A DNA stretch of 29,331 bases from Prevotella sp. UBA746. Lineage in GTDB: Bacteria > Bacteroidota > Bacteroidia > Bacteroidales > Bacteroidaceae. Numbering within the stretch: position 1 is the stretch's first letter; the number at the start of each line of letters is the position of its first letter. The translations under genes were made by a program, and so were the position numbers. Positions 16,719-24,456 of this stretch are shown piece by piece. Where the stretch lies: contig DBKQ01000076.1 in assembly GCA_002298545.1 (NCBI GenBank), positions 1 to 29,331 on the forward strand, in the 5' to 3' direction. The notes under the pieces were generated by a model. The model ran no database searches. It was not told the origin of the DNA and saw nothing but the letters and a program-made list of their open reading frames with translations.

Positions 16719-19700
16719 ATGAAACATTTACTACATTCATTGACGCTTTGCGTCGTGATGCTCTTTGCTGTTATCGCGGCAAAGGCACAGGGGGATGTTA
16801 CGGCAAAATGGGACTTCAAAAACGACCTTCCTGAAGGAATACAAGCCGCAACAAACTACCAGAAGACTTCTGTTGATATCCCTTCAACTGTAGAGGGCGT
16901 ATCTATGCACGTGGATGCCACAAACGGCAAACTCTATTGCGTTGACAGAAACAATGCTCAGTTTAACGAGGGAACAAAGCTTCAGGTTCCTGTCAAGTCC
17001 ACACGCGACATCGTTGTTGTGGAGAACTATCCAAATTATCAGGGCTACACCATCGGCGGCGTTGCTGCTACAGCCGACGTGAACGAGCACCGCGCCACTA
17101 CCGACGAGGTGGCTAAGGGATATGTGGAGATTGTGGCTACAGCGGGCAGCTACCTCTACAGCGTGCAGGTTACCTTCGTTTCGGCTATCACCACAAAAGA
17201 ACTCTACAAGACTGATTTCTCTAACTGGGGAGCTTATGAGACTGCTGCAAACGACAAGGAAGTTACTACTGCTGTATGGAATACAAAGTACAGTCATGAG
17301 AAACTCACATTCTCTGTGTTCAACACTCAGATTGGAGCAACAAACTTCAATACCGGCAAGTTCCCGGATTGGACAGGCGGTATGCTGATGGCTGCAAAGA
17401 GCGAGACTCCATACATCGAGACTTCGGCTCTTGCCTCAATAACAAAGGTTCACTTCCGTCATGGAGCTACTGGCGGAAACCGCGGATGGAAACTTCTTGC
17501 CAAGGGCGACGGCGATGCCGACTGGGTGGTCGTTTCAAGCTCTGTTGCCAACCCTGCTGGCGGTTGCGACGTGGATGTTGACATAAACAAGACGAACTGC
17601 CAGTTGCGCTTCGAGAACATAACAAACAACCAGAATGCTTATCTTTTTGAACTCGCTATCTATGGACAAGTGGATCTGTCGAAGACTCCTGCCTTGGGCA
17701 AGGTGACGGTGAACGGAACCGACTATCAGACTGCCGACATCTGCGAGGAGGACAACGACGGCAACATGTGTGCCACTATCGAGATCTCGAAGAAGGAGCA
17801 GATGGTAGATAAGGACAACAACCCTATAGTGTTCGGCACTCCAGACAATGGCGAAATCCAGAGCATTGAATATGCTAAGGTGGACGACATGAGCACTCTC
17901 GTTACTGCCGTTGTGAAGGCTGGCGACCAGACTGCTACATACAAACTGACTGTGGCTTTCAAGCCTGACTATACTCTTACCTATTATAATACAGACGGCT
18001 CTGTGCTCGAGGCTACTCAGCAGGTGGAGAAAGATTCGCCTATCGCTGCGCTCAGAAACAGCGACGGCGTGATTGTGGCTGACGGAAAGGCTTTCCGCGG
18101 ATGGTTCGAAGAGGCTGACGGCGGACGCAAATATTCTGCCGAGGATATCGTAACGGGTCCTACAAGTCTTTATGCCGTAGCTACCGACATAGAGGTGGCA
18201 AGCGACGTGAACCGCTATACTTACAATCTTACCGACCCATATTTCTATGCTGAAGACCACGAGGGATTCAATCCTACTGCCGGTGCTTTCCATGATAAGC
18301 AGCACGGATGGAGCTTCGGTGCTGACGACAAGATTGACATCATTTCCGGTCGCCACTCGCTCATCTTCCTTACTGGTTGCAAATACAGTGGAGCCACTAC
18401 AGTTACTCTGAAGAAAGGTGAGACAGAGGTCGGCACTATAACTCTCGACAAGACTAACGATGGTGTGATGCAGAGCATCGAATACACTGGTGAGCCTGGA
18501 ACTCTTACTCTCTCGTTCGACGGCGGTATGTATATCCACAAACTCGTAGTGGCTAACCTTGGTGATGCTTCTACAGAGAAGAATGAACTCGGATATTATG
18601 TAGTTGAGGCTGGCAACGCCGGCAATTTCCTCACTATGCTCGACCTTGCCAATGCCAACGCTAAGGCTGACGAGCGCACTTGCATCTTCTTGCCTAACGG
18701 AACTTACGATCTCGGCGAGACTGCGCTGACAACCGTTTCGGGCAACAATATCTCTATCATCGGTCAGAGTATGGACAAGACCATCATCAAGAATGCTCCT
18801 AAGGTGAAGAACGAGGGTATCGGTACTACTGCCACTCTCTTCGTTACAGGCAAAAATCTTTATATGCAGGACTTGACTCTGCAGAATGCTCTCGACTATT
18901 ACAACTCTGGGGCTGCCGGTCGTGCAGTCTGCTTGCAGGACAAGGGCGACGGCACTATCTGCAAGAACGTGAAGATGCTCTCTTATCAGGATACTTACTA
19001 TAGCAACGGAAACGGCAAGTACTATTGGGAGGATTCTGAAATCCACGGTACGGTAGACTTCCTCTGCGGCGGTGGCGACGTATATTATAATAGGTGTAAG
19101 ATTGTTGTTGAAATGCGTGCCAAGGACGGCAAGGGCGGTTGTACTATCGCTGCGCCTTATACCGACAACGGTTGCCAGTGGGGTTACGTTTTGAACAACT
19201 GTACTGTAGACAACTACGCTGAAAACTTCAACTTCGGTCGTGCATGGGGCGGCACTCCTCGTTTGGCTTACTTGAACACAACTCTCCTCCAGCCGGACAA
19301 AATCGTGAAGTCTCGCTTTACTACCGATGGTATGAATGTGCCTGCCGACAAGTTCGTGGAGTATAACACTATGGATGCTCAGGGCAATGTAATTTCTCCT
19401 ACATCTAACGTGCTTACTTTCAAGAAAGACAAGAAGGAGAACACTATGGAGACTATCCTTACTGCCGACCAGGCTGCCGAATATGCTCTCGACAAGGTGT
19501 TCCCAACATGGACTCCGGATGCTGACTGCGCTCAGATTGGTCTTGGTCTACTTTCTGCAACCGATGGCAACATCTCATGGACTGCTGCAGAGGGTGCAAA
19601 GGCTTATGCTGTATTCTATGATGACAAGTTTGTTGGTATGACTGCCGCTACAACATGGACTGTTGCTGCTGGTGAGTCGGCTGACAAGTTTGTGGTTCGT

Positions 19701-19904
19701 CCTGCCAATGCCATGGGTGGTTTCGGTGGCGGTTCTACAACTACTACTGGCATCAACTCTATGAAGGTAAATGCAGAGAACGTTGCTTCAACAATATTCT
19801 ATGATCTTCAGGGTTCACGTGTTGACGGCAGTCAGCATGGTGTTCTCATCATGGTTCAGAAGATGACCGACGGTAGCATCAAGACTGCCAAGATCGTGAA
19901 GTAA
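16719..19904 (+). CDS. Multidomain pectinesterase (carbohydrate esterase family 8)
   Basis: Secreted enzyme of 1061 aa that removes methyl esters from homogalacturonan. A signal peptide (about 1-23, ending A-K-A-Q) is followed by beta-sandwich-like modules of unknown binding role. A Listeria-Bacteroides/InlB-like repeat follows at about 418-490 (Y-Y-N-T-D-G-S...F-R-G-W-F...L-Y-A-V-A), then another sandwich (about 495-615) and the CE8 beta-helix at about 640-900. The catalytic signatures are intact: S-Y-Q-D-T-Y-Y (D758), G-T-V-D-F-L-C-G-G (D780) and F-G-R-A-W-G-G (R841). An Fn3-like segment and a degenerate sorting tail (Y-D-L-Q-G-S-R-V) close the protein. It has its own promoter and terminator. 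With the SusCD pair downstream it points to a pectin locus; no pectate lyase or GH28 is in the window. Confidence 0.93.
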   Translation: MKHLLHSLTLCVVMLFAVIAAKAQGDVTAKWDFKNDLPEGIQAATNYQKTSVDIPSTVEGVSMHVDATNGKLYCVDRNNAQFNEGTKLQVPVKSTRDIVVVENYPNYQGYTIGGVAATADVNEHRATTDEVAKGYVEIVATAGSYLYSVQVTFVSAITTKELYKTDFSNWGAYETAANDKEVTTAVWNTKYSHEKLTFSVFNTQIGATNFNTGKFPDWTGGMLMAAKSETPYIETSALASITKVHFRHGATGGNRGWKLLAKGDGDADWVVVSSSVANPAGGCDVDVDINKTNCQLRFENITNNQNAYLFELAIYGQVDLSKTPALGKVTVNGTDYQTADICEEDNDGNMCATIEISKKEQMVDKDNNPIVFGTPDNGEIQSIEYAKVDDMSTLVTAVVKAGDQTATYKLTVAFKPDYTLTYYNTDGSVLEATQQVEKDSPIAALRNSDGVIVADGKAFRGWFEEADGGRKYSAEDIVTGPTSLYAVATDIEVASDVNRYTYNLTDPYFYAEDHEGFNPTAGAFHDKQHGWSFGADDKIDIISGRHSLIFLTGCKYSGATTVTLKKGETEVGTITLDKTNDGVMQSIEYTGEPGTLTLSFDGGMYIHKLVVANLGDASTEKNELGYYVVEAGNAGNFLTMLDLANANAKADERTCIFLPNGTYDLGETALTTVSGNNISIIGQSMDKTIIKNAPKVKNEGIGTTATLFVTGKNLYMQDLTLQNALDYYNSGAAGRAVCLQDKGDGTICKNVKMLSYQDTYYSNGNGKYYWEDSEIHGTVDFLCGGGDVYYNRCKIVVEMRAKDGKGGCTIAAPYTDNGCQWGYVLNNCTVDNYAENFNFGRAWGGTPRLAYLNTTLLQPDKIVKSRFTTDGMNVPADKFVEYNTMDAQGNVISPTSNVLTFKKDKKENTMETILTADQAAEYALDKVFPTWTPDADCAQIGLGLLSATDGNISWTAAEGAKAYAVFYDDKFVGMTAATTWTVAAGESADKFVVRPANAMGGFGGGSTTTTGINSMKVNAENVASTIFYDLQGSRVDGSQHGVLIMVQKMTDGSIKTAKIVK

Positions 19905-19926
19905 TCTCCTATACCTTATATATAAT

Positions 19927-19960
19927 AAGAGCGGCATCCCCATCGGTGCCGCTCTTTTCT
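19927..19960 (+). terminator. Intrinsic terminator of the pectinesterase gene
   Basis: A 10-bp perfect stem (aagagcggca at 19927-19936, tgccgctctt at 19947-19956) with a 10-nt loop and a following T tract. The GxxExxY element begins about 30 bp beyond it. Confidence 0.9.
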
Positions 19961-19989
19961 GTTCTCGTAATGCCAATTATCACAAGTCC

Positions 19990-20017
19990 TTTTAGACAAA
20001 AACAATTAAAACACCCT
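19990..20017 (+). repeat. Outer inverted repeat, left (28 bp)
   Basis: Starts ttttagacaaaaacaatt and ends acaccct. Its perfect reverse complement is at 20895-20922. Confidence 0.95.
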
Positions 20018-20140
20018 CAATAAGTAAAACCTTCGTTCCTCGGGTTATGACTGTGAACTGTCATATTTCCTTATGAGAACAAGTTCTCAACGGAAATCCG
20101 ACAGTTCACAGTCAATGCCTTCGGCATTTTTACTTATTTC
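20018..20140. other. Hairpin arm A of the GxxExxY element
   Basis: Three stacked stems: aataagtaaaa (20019-20029)/ttttacttatt (20128-20138); gactgtgaactgtc (20049-20062)/gacagttcacagtc (20100-20113); and an apical part atttcc/ggaaat enclosing tgagaac-aa-gttctca (20074-20089). The internal loop carries cttcgttcct (20031-20040) on one side and a mini-hairpin aatgcc-ttc-ggcatt (20114-20128) on the other. It could form as a DNA cruciform or as RNA; nothing shows whether it is transcribed. Confidence 0.8.
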
Positions 20141-20160
20141 GGGCGATAAACATAAAAAAC
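20141..20160 (+). repeat. Inner inverted repeat, left (20 bp)
   Basis: Begins gggcgataaac and ends ataaaaaac. Perfect reverse complement at 20753-20772. It bounds the central GxxExxY segment. Confidence 0.95.
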
Positions 20161-20199
20161 AGTTTTACAACATAAGTTACAGAAATTGTTTTTTCACTG

Positions 20200-20643
20200 T
20201 TAAAACATATACATTATATTCTTTTCTACATCCAAATAATAATGCTCATTTTGGTCTTTAGTTGGTGCGAAGTTCCATAGTATCCCTATTCTTGTTTTTG
20301 TTAGCCGCATATAGTTCCATAGTTGTTGCCTATGGTCAGAGTTTAAAGTTTCAACAGCTTTACACTCTATAATCATTTTATCTTTCACAAGAAAGTCAAT
20401 GAAATGTTTGTGTCTAATTCTTTTGCCGTGAAAATCAATAGAGAAATAATATTCCCTTTCATGAGGAATATTATGTTCTTTAAATAATATTTATAAAGCA
20501 TCTTGATACATATACTCATTAAGGAAAGGTCCAAGCTCTCTATGTACAGTCTGACAACAGCCATTAACTTCGTAACAATATCGTTTTAATTTGTCACAAA
20601 GCATATTATTAACATCTGAGAGTTTGTTTATTTGATAGCGCAT
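20200..20643 (-). pseudogene. GxxExxY family protein interrupted by one in-frame TAA
   Basis: Read from the ATG at 20643, the frame runs 147 codons to a TAA at 20200, a normal length for GxxExxY proteins (TIGR04256-type, related to PD-(D/E)xK nucleases). The family opening R-E-L-G-P-F-L-N-E-Y-M-Y-Q-D-A-L is present. The nuclease-like residues are D83 in H-F-I-D-F-L-V and E93-x-K95 in I-I-E-C-K-A-V. The end contains the usual N-Y-M-R-L-T-K-T-R-I-G-I-L-W-N-F. Codon 51 (20491-20493) is TAA between D-A-L and I-L-F-K-E-H-N-I-P-H. A GAA-to-TAA change would explain it, since Glu or Gln fits there. Everything else is intact, so the lesion is recent, a sequencing error, or permits two fragments. Function of the family is not established. 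Confidence 0.85.
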
Positions 20644-20654
20644 AGTATAGATTT

Positions 20655-20683
20655 TATAGTATAACGAATTTTGTTATACTATA
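20655..20683. promoter_or_regulatory. 11-bp inverted repeat before the GxxExxY start codon
   Basis: tatagtataac (20655-20665) and gttatactata (20673-20683) are perfect reverse complements with a 7-nt spacer. They end 12 bp before the ATG. This could be an operator or a hairpin covering the translation start. No TAnnTTTG box is found on the minus strand here. Confidence 0.55.
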
Positions 20684-20752
20684 TTGTGAACAATATATAA
20701 ATAAAACAAGTAGAATGAATTATTGGTAGTAATTTAGATATTTTGATTAAAT

Positions 20753-20772
20753 GTTTTTTATGTTTATCGCCC
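20753..20772 (-). repeat. Inner inverted repeat, right (20 bp)
   Basis: Begins gttttttatg and ends tttatcgccc. Perfect reverse complement of 20141-20160, and it overlaps the first two bases of hairpin arm B. Confidence 0.95.
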
Positions 20773-20897
20773 TTGTTATTTTGCAAGAGGAACGAAGTGA
20801 CTCTTTTATAGAATGTTTATATGTGCGTTGAGAGCTTGCTCTCATAAGAACATATAAACATTCTATAAACAAGTCGAAGACTTGCAAAATAACAAGG
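20771..20897. other. Hairpin arm B of the GxxExxY element
   Basis: Outer stem of 17 bp, perfect (ccttgttattttgcaag at 20771-20787 with 20881-20897). Inner stem of 20 bp, perfect (20805-20824 with 20850-20869). Apex tgagagc-tt-gctctca (20829-20844). The internal loop has aggaacgaag (20788-20797), the same motif as in arm A, and a mini-hairpin caagtc-gaa-gacttg (20870-20884). The stems are unlike those of arm A while the apex is nearly identical. Confidence 0.85.
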
Positions 20898-20922
20898 GTG
20901 TTTTAATTGTTTTTGTCTAAAA
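20895..20922 (-). repeat. Outer inverted repeat, right (28 bp)
   Basis: Begins agggtgttttaattg and ends gtctaaaa. Perfect reverse complement of 19990-20017. A small ccgaa-acacac-ttcgg hairpin (20929-20944) lies just outside it and has no counterpart on the left. Confidence 0.95.
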
Positions 20923-21064
20923 AGTTCCCCGAAACACACTTCGGATAATTGACATTATGCCAATAGACTACGCATAAAGATTTAAAGAAATTTATGGGTA
21001 CAGGGAGTAAAAACGTTTGCATTTAGGGGCGAATTTAGCAGAATTTGGCTTTTTAACTATAGAT

Positions 21065-21098
21065 TTTGCTATTTCTACATTAAAAATCATTATCTTTG
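21065..21098 (+). promoter_or_regulatory. Promoter of the susC operon
   Basis: TTTG at 21065-21068, a 22-nt spacer, then TATCTTTG at 21091-21098. The susC start codon is 37 bp beyond the -7 box. It lies outside the GxxExxY element, so the insertion leaves the operon promoter intact. Confidence 0.72.
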
Positions 21099-21135
21099 CA
21101 AAATCTTTTTAATATTATTTTTTTAATTAATAACT

Positions 21136-24100
21136 ATGTTTGGTAATTTGAAATCTTTTAGACTGGGGCTTATTGCGCTCCTGCTCTTCGTAGTGGGCAG
21201 CCTGTCGGCACAGTCGTTGAAAGGAAATGTGAAGGACAGCAACGGTGAACCTATCATCGGTGCTACCATTCAGGAGAAGGGTGCCAAGAACATGGCTGTT
21301 ACCGATCTTGACGGTAACTTCTCCATCAATCTTTCCGGCGGAAAGCAGATTACTGTTTCATACATCGGTATGAAGACAGCCACTGTAAACGTCAGCGGAA
21401 AGAGCAGTGTTAATGTCGTAATGGAAGACGAGGCTACGACTCTTAACGATGTCGTGGTAATCGGTTACGGTACGGTAAAGAAAAAAGATTTGACCGGTGC
21501 CGTTACTTCTGTTAGTGCAAAGCAAATCGAGAATGTTCCTGTTGCAAATGTCAGCGAGGCGCTTACCGGTAAGATGGCAGGTGTGAACATTACTACAACG
21601 GAAGGTTCACCAGATGCTGATGTCAAGATTCGTGTGCGTGGTGGTGGTTCTCTTTCTCAGGACAACTCTCCGCTCTATATCGTAGACGGTTTCCCTGTAT
21701 CTTCTATCAGCGATATCGCTCCAAGTGAAATCCAGAGCATCGACGTATTGAAGGATGCTTCTTCTACAGCAATCTATGGTGCACGTGGTGCAAACGGTGT
21801 CGTTATCGTAACTACAAAGAGCGGTAAGGAAGGCAAGACACAGGTAAGCTTCAACGGCTCTCTCGGATGGAAAAAGGTTACTAAGCTTGTTAAGACTCTT
21901 GATCCATACAACTTTGCATATGCTCTGTATGAAAGAGGTGGTACCAACTATGGAAATTTTGCAGACCTCGACATCTGGAAATCAGTAGAAGGAACAGACT
22001 ATCAGGACGAGGTGTTCGGACGTACTGGCGTTCAGAAACAGTATAATGTGAATGTTAGCGGTGGTAGCAAGGATATTAAATACAACGTAAGCTTTGCCCA
22101 CAATGATGAAAAGAGCATCATGATTGGTTCTGGTTATGCAAAGAACAATGTTAATGCAAAGATCAATGCAAACTTGAATAAATGGTTGTCTCTCGATTTC
22201 AACGGTCGTATGGCTTATACAAAGCTTGACGGTCTTAACGGTGGTGCTGACACAAACGAAAGCAACGCTGCAAACTCTATCGTTGCAAATACCGTAAAAT
22301 TCTATCCTGTTTATCCTCTTACACAGAATAGTGATGAAGATGAGGAAAACAGCACATCTACTGAGCGTAACCCGCTTGAGCGTATCTTTGATTCATATAA
22401 ATATCAGGAGCGTTTCCAGCAGAACTACAATGTTGGCTTGAACTGGAAACCTATCAAGGGACTGACCTTCCGTTCTGAGTTCGGTTATCGTTGGGATTAC
22501 AACAATACTGACCAGGTTTGGGGTAGCAACGCTACAACTAACTCAAAGTATGGATACAACGGACAGCCTCAGGCTCAGTTTATCAAGGTTGACCAGCAGA
22601 ACTGGCGTAATGCTAACACTGTAACTTACGACAACTCTAAACTCTTTGGCGGTCGCGACCATATTAACGTTCTCTTGGGACAGGAGTGGAGCAGTACTGA
22701 GAAAACAACTCGTACAAGTACATCTGTTGCTTTCCCTGCAACGTTCTCTATACAAGATGTCCTTTCTAATACCGCTGTAGGTACAGCTCTGCCAAATGAG
22801 GTTAGCATGCCGGCTAAAGAGAATATCCTTTCTTACTTTGGTCGTATAAACTATACTTTGGCTGATAAATATCTTGCAACATTCACTCTTCGTGCCGACG
22901 GTTCAAGCAAGTTCGGTAAGGACAACCGTTGGGGTATCTTCCCGTCTGCTGCTTTGGCATGGCGTTTGTCAGACGAGGCTTTCATGAAGAGCTCTTCTAA
23001 GTGGCTCTCTAACTTGAAGGTTCGTTTGAGCTTTGGTACTGCTGGTAACAACCGTATTAATTCCGGTTTGCTCGAGACTGTTTATTCTCTTTCTTCTAAC
23101 ACTTCCAAGTCTCCATTCTTTGGCGAGGATCGTGCCTCAATGCTTCAGCACGGTACATATCTTTACAACCCTGACTTGAAGTGGGAAACTACTATCACTC
23201 GTAACTTCGGTGTAGACTATGGCTTCTGGAACAACCGTATCAGCGGTACGTTGGATTTCTACTGGAATACAACAAAAGACTTGTTGATGCAGAGCCTTAT
23301 TCCGGCTAATACTGGTTATACTTATCAGTTCCAGAACTTCGGTAAAACTTCTAACAAGGGTGTTGAGTTTGCTCTCAACGCAGTATTGGTTGACAAGAAG
23401 AACTTCGGTTTGAATTTCAACTTCAATATCTCTTACAACAAGAACAAGATTGATGAGTTGAATATGAAGAACCCTTGGCAGTCTTCAAGCTTTGCAGGTT
23501 CTACAATATCTAAATATGAGGACTTCAAGATTGAGGAAGGCGGACGCCTCGGTGAGGTTTGGGGCTATAAGCTGAACGGCTATTACACTCCATTCGTCGT
23601 AACAAATCCAGAGACTGGCGAGGGTGTAGGTGATTTGAAACTTGATGACAAGGGTAACTGGTACCAGGTTAATAACATGGGTCAGAAGATTGACTCTAAG
23701 GATCCTACAACAGGTACTCTTGACAATAGTAAGGACCTCTTCGGCGGTAACCTCTATCCAGGTGTACCAAAGGTTCAGACAGACAAGAATGGCGATCCTC
23801 TCAAGCAGCGTCTTGGCAACACTATTCCTACCACAACAGGTGGATTCGGCTTCGACGGACACTGGGGCAACTTCGATTTCAATGTGTTCTTCAACTACTC
23901 TCTTGGCAACAAGATCGTAAACGCTACTAAGTTGGCTAACTCATTCTACTCTGGTTCTAACACTAAGTATAATCTTGTTGATGATTTCACTCTCGACAAC
24001 CGTTATACTTGGATTGATCCTAACACAGGCTTGAACCTCGGTCGTCCTTCTTCTTCAACTATAGCATACTATGAGGGAACAGAGGGCGTTATCAACCGTC

Positions 24101-24432
24101 TGAACGAGATCAACCAGGGCAAGAAAATGTATAACCCTGCAGGCGTTTCAACAATGTATGTGCTTGACTATGCTATGGAGGATGCTTCTTTCTTGCGTCT
24201 CCAAAACATAACTGTTGGTTATACTCTTCCTAAAAAATGGATGAAGGCTATCTATCTGCAGAATGTGAGAGTTTACTTCACAGGCTACAACCTCTTCTGC
24301 TTCACCAACTATTCTGGCTATGATCCAGAAGTAGATACAAGCAGCAAGAAAAATGCCATGACTCCGGGTATCGACTATGCTGCATATCCAAAGAGCCGTT
24401 CATTTGTTGCAGGTATTAACGTAACATTCTAA
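21136..24432 (+). CDS. SusC-type TonB-linked outer-membrane transporter
   Basis: A 1098-aa SusC/RagA family importer of oligosaccharides. The signal peptide (about 1-26) ends S-L-S-A-Q. A carboxypeptidase-regulatory-like domain (about 27-100) begins S-L-K-G-N-V-K-D-S-N-G-E-P-I-I-G-A-T-I. Then come the SusC-typical L-N-D-V-V-V-I-G-Y-G-T-V-K-K-K-D-L-T-G-A-V, a plug with S-P-L-Y-I-V-D-G-F-P and V-L-K-D-A-S-S-T-A-I-Y-G-A-R-G-A-N-G-V, and a barrel ending S-F-V-A-G-I-N-V-T-F. Length and motifs are complete. susD follows after 24 nt and a third lipoprotein gene after that, all on one strand. With the CE8 pectinesterase upstream, pectic oligosaccharides are the likely cargo, which is an inference from context. 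Confidence 0.96.
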   Translation: MFGNLKSFRLGLIALLLFVVGSLSAQSLKGNVKDSNGEPIIGATIQEKGAKNMAVTDLDGNFSINLSGGKQITVSYIGMKTATVNVSGKSSVNVVMEDEATTLNDVVVIGYGTVKKKDLTGAVTSVSAKQIENVPVANVSEALTGKMAGVNITTTEGSPDADVKIRVRGGGSLSQDNSPLYIVDGFPVSSISDIAPSEIQSIDVLKDASSTAIYGARGANGVVIVTTKSGKEGKTQVSFNGSLGWKKVTKLVKTLDPYNFAYALYERGGTNYGNFADLDIWKSVEGTDYQDEVFGRTGVQKQYNVNVSGGSKDIKYNVSFAHNDEKSIMIGSGYAKNNVNAKINANLNKWLSLDFNGRMAYTKLDGLNGGADTNESNAANSIVANTVKFYPVYPLTQNSDEDEENSTSTERNPLERIFDSYKYQERFQQNYNVGLNWKPIKGLTFRSEFGYRWDYNNTDQVWGSNATTNSKYGYNGQPQAQFIKVDQQNWRNANTVTYDNSKLFGGRDHINVLLGQEWSSTEKTTRTSTSVAFPATFSIQDVLSNTAVGTALPNEVSMPAKENILSYFGRINYTLADKYLATFTLRADGSSKFGKDNRWGIFPSAALAWRLSDEAFMKSSSKWLSNLKVRLSFGTAGNNRINSGLLETVYSLSSNTSKSPFFGEDRASMLQHGTYLYNPDLKWETTITRNFGVDYGFWNNRISGTLDFYWNTTKDLLMQSLIPANTGYTYQFQNFGKTSNKGVEFALNAVLVDKKNFGLNFNFNISYNKNKIDELNMKNPWQSSSFAGSTISKYEDFKIEEGGRLGEVWGYKLNGYYTPFVVTNPETGEGVGDLKLDDKGNWYQVNNMGQKIDSKDPTTGTLDNSKDLFGGNLYPGVPKVQTDKNGDPLKQRLGNTIPTTTGGFGFDGHWGNFDFNVFFNYSLGNKIVNATKLANSFYSGSNTKYNLVDDFTLDNRYTWIDPNTGLNLGRPSSSTIAYYEGTEGVINRLNEINQGKKMYNPAGVSTMYVLDYAMEDASFLRLQNITVGYTLPKKWMKAIYLQNVRVYFTGYNLFCFTNYSGYDPEVDTSSKKNAMTPGIDYAAYPKSRSFVAGINVTF

Positions 24433-24456
24433 TAAAAAGTAAAGGAAACAATAATT

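Larger units (their letters stand above)
19990..20922. mobile_element. GxxExxY element with nested inverted repeats
   Basis: A 933-bp module in the gap between the pectinesterase terminator and the susC promoter. From outside in: a 28-bp perfect inverted repeat; on each side a long hairpin of about 125 nt; a 20-bp perfect inner inverted repeat; and a central AT-rich segment with one GxxExxY gene. An imperfect inverted match (gtaatgccaattatc at 19967-19981 against 20944-20958) extends outside the 28-bp repeats. No transposase, integrase or clear target duplication is seen. The design is that of a mobile or formerly mobile unit; mobility itself is inferred. Apart from the central gene, this 1.2-kb gap holds only non-coding structure. 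Confidence 0.7.

Noticed and set aside
17535..19046. 503-codon open frame antisense to the pectinesterase
   Set aside because: It lies inside a gene with intact CE8 motifs and looks like a mirror frame; no promoter or protein features support it.
20200..20388. Separate 62-aa gene
   Set aside because: It is only the C-terminal part of the GxxExxY frame read from an internal GTG, and lacks the family opening and D83.
20491..20493. Recoded stop (selenocysteine or pyrrolysine)
   Set aside because: The codon is TAA, not TGA or TAG, and family members are expected to have an ordinary residue there.
19967..20958. Target-site duplication around the GxxExxY element
   Set aside because: Sequences just outside the outer repeats are inverted matches rather than direct ones, and only a short atgccaat is shared directly, too little to call a duplication.
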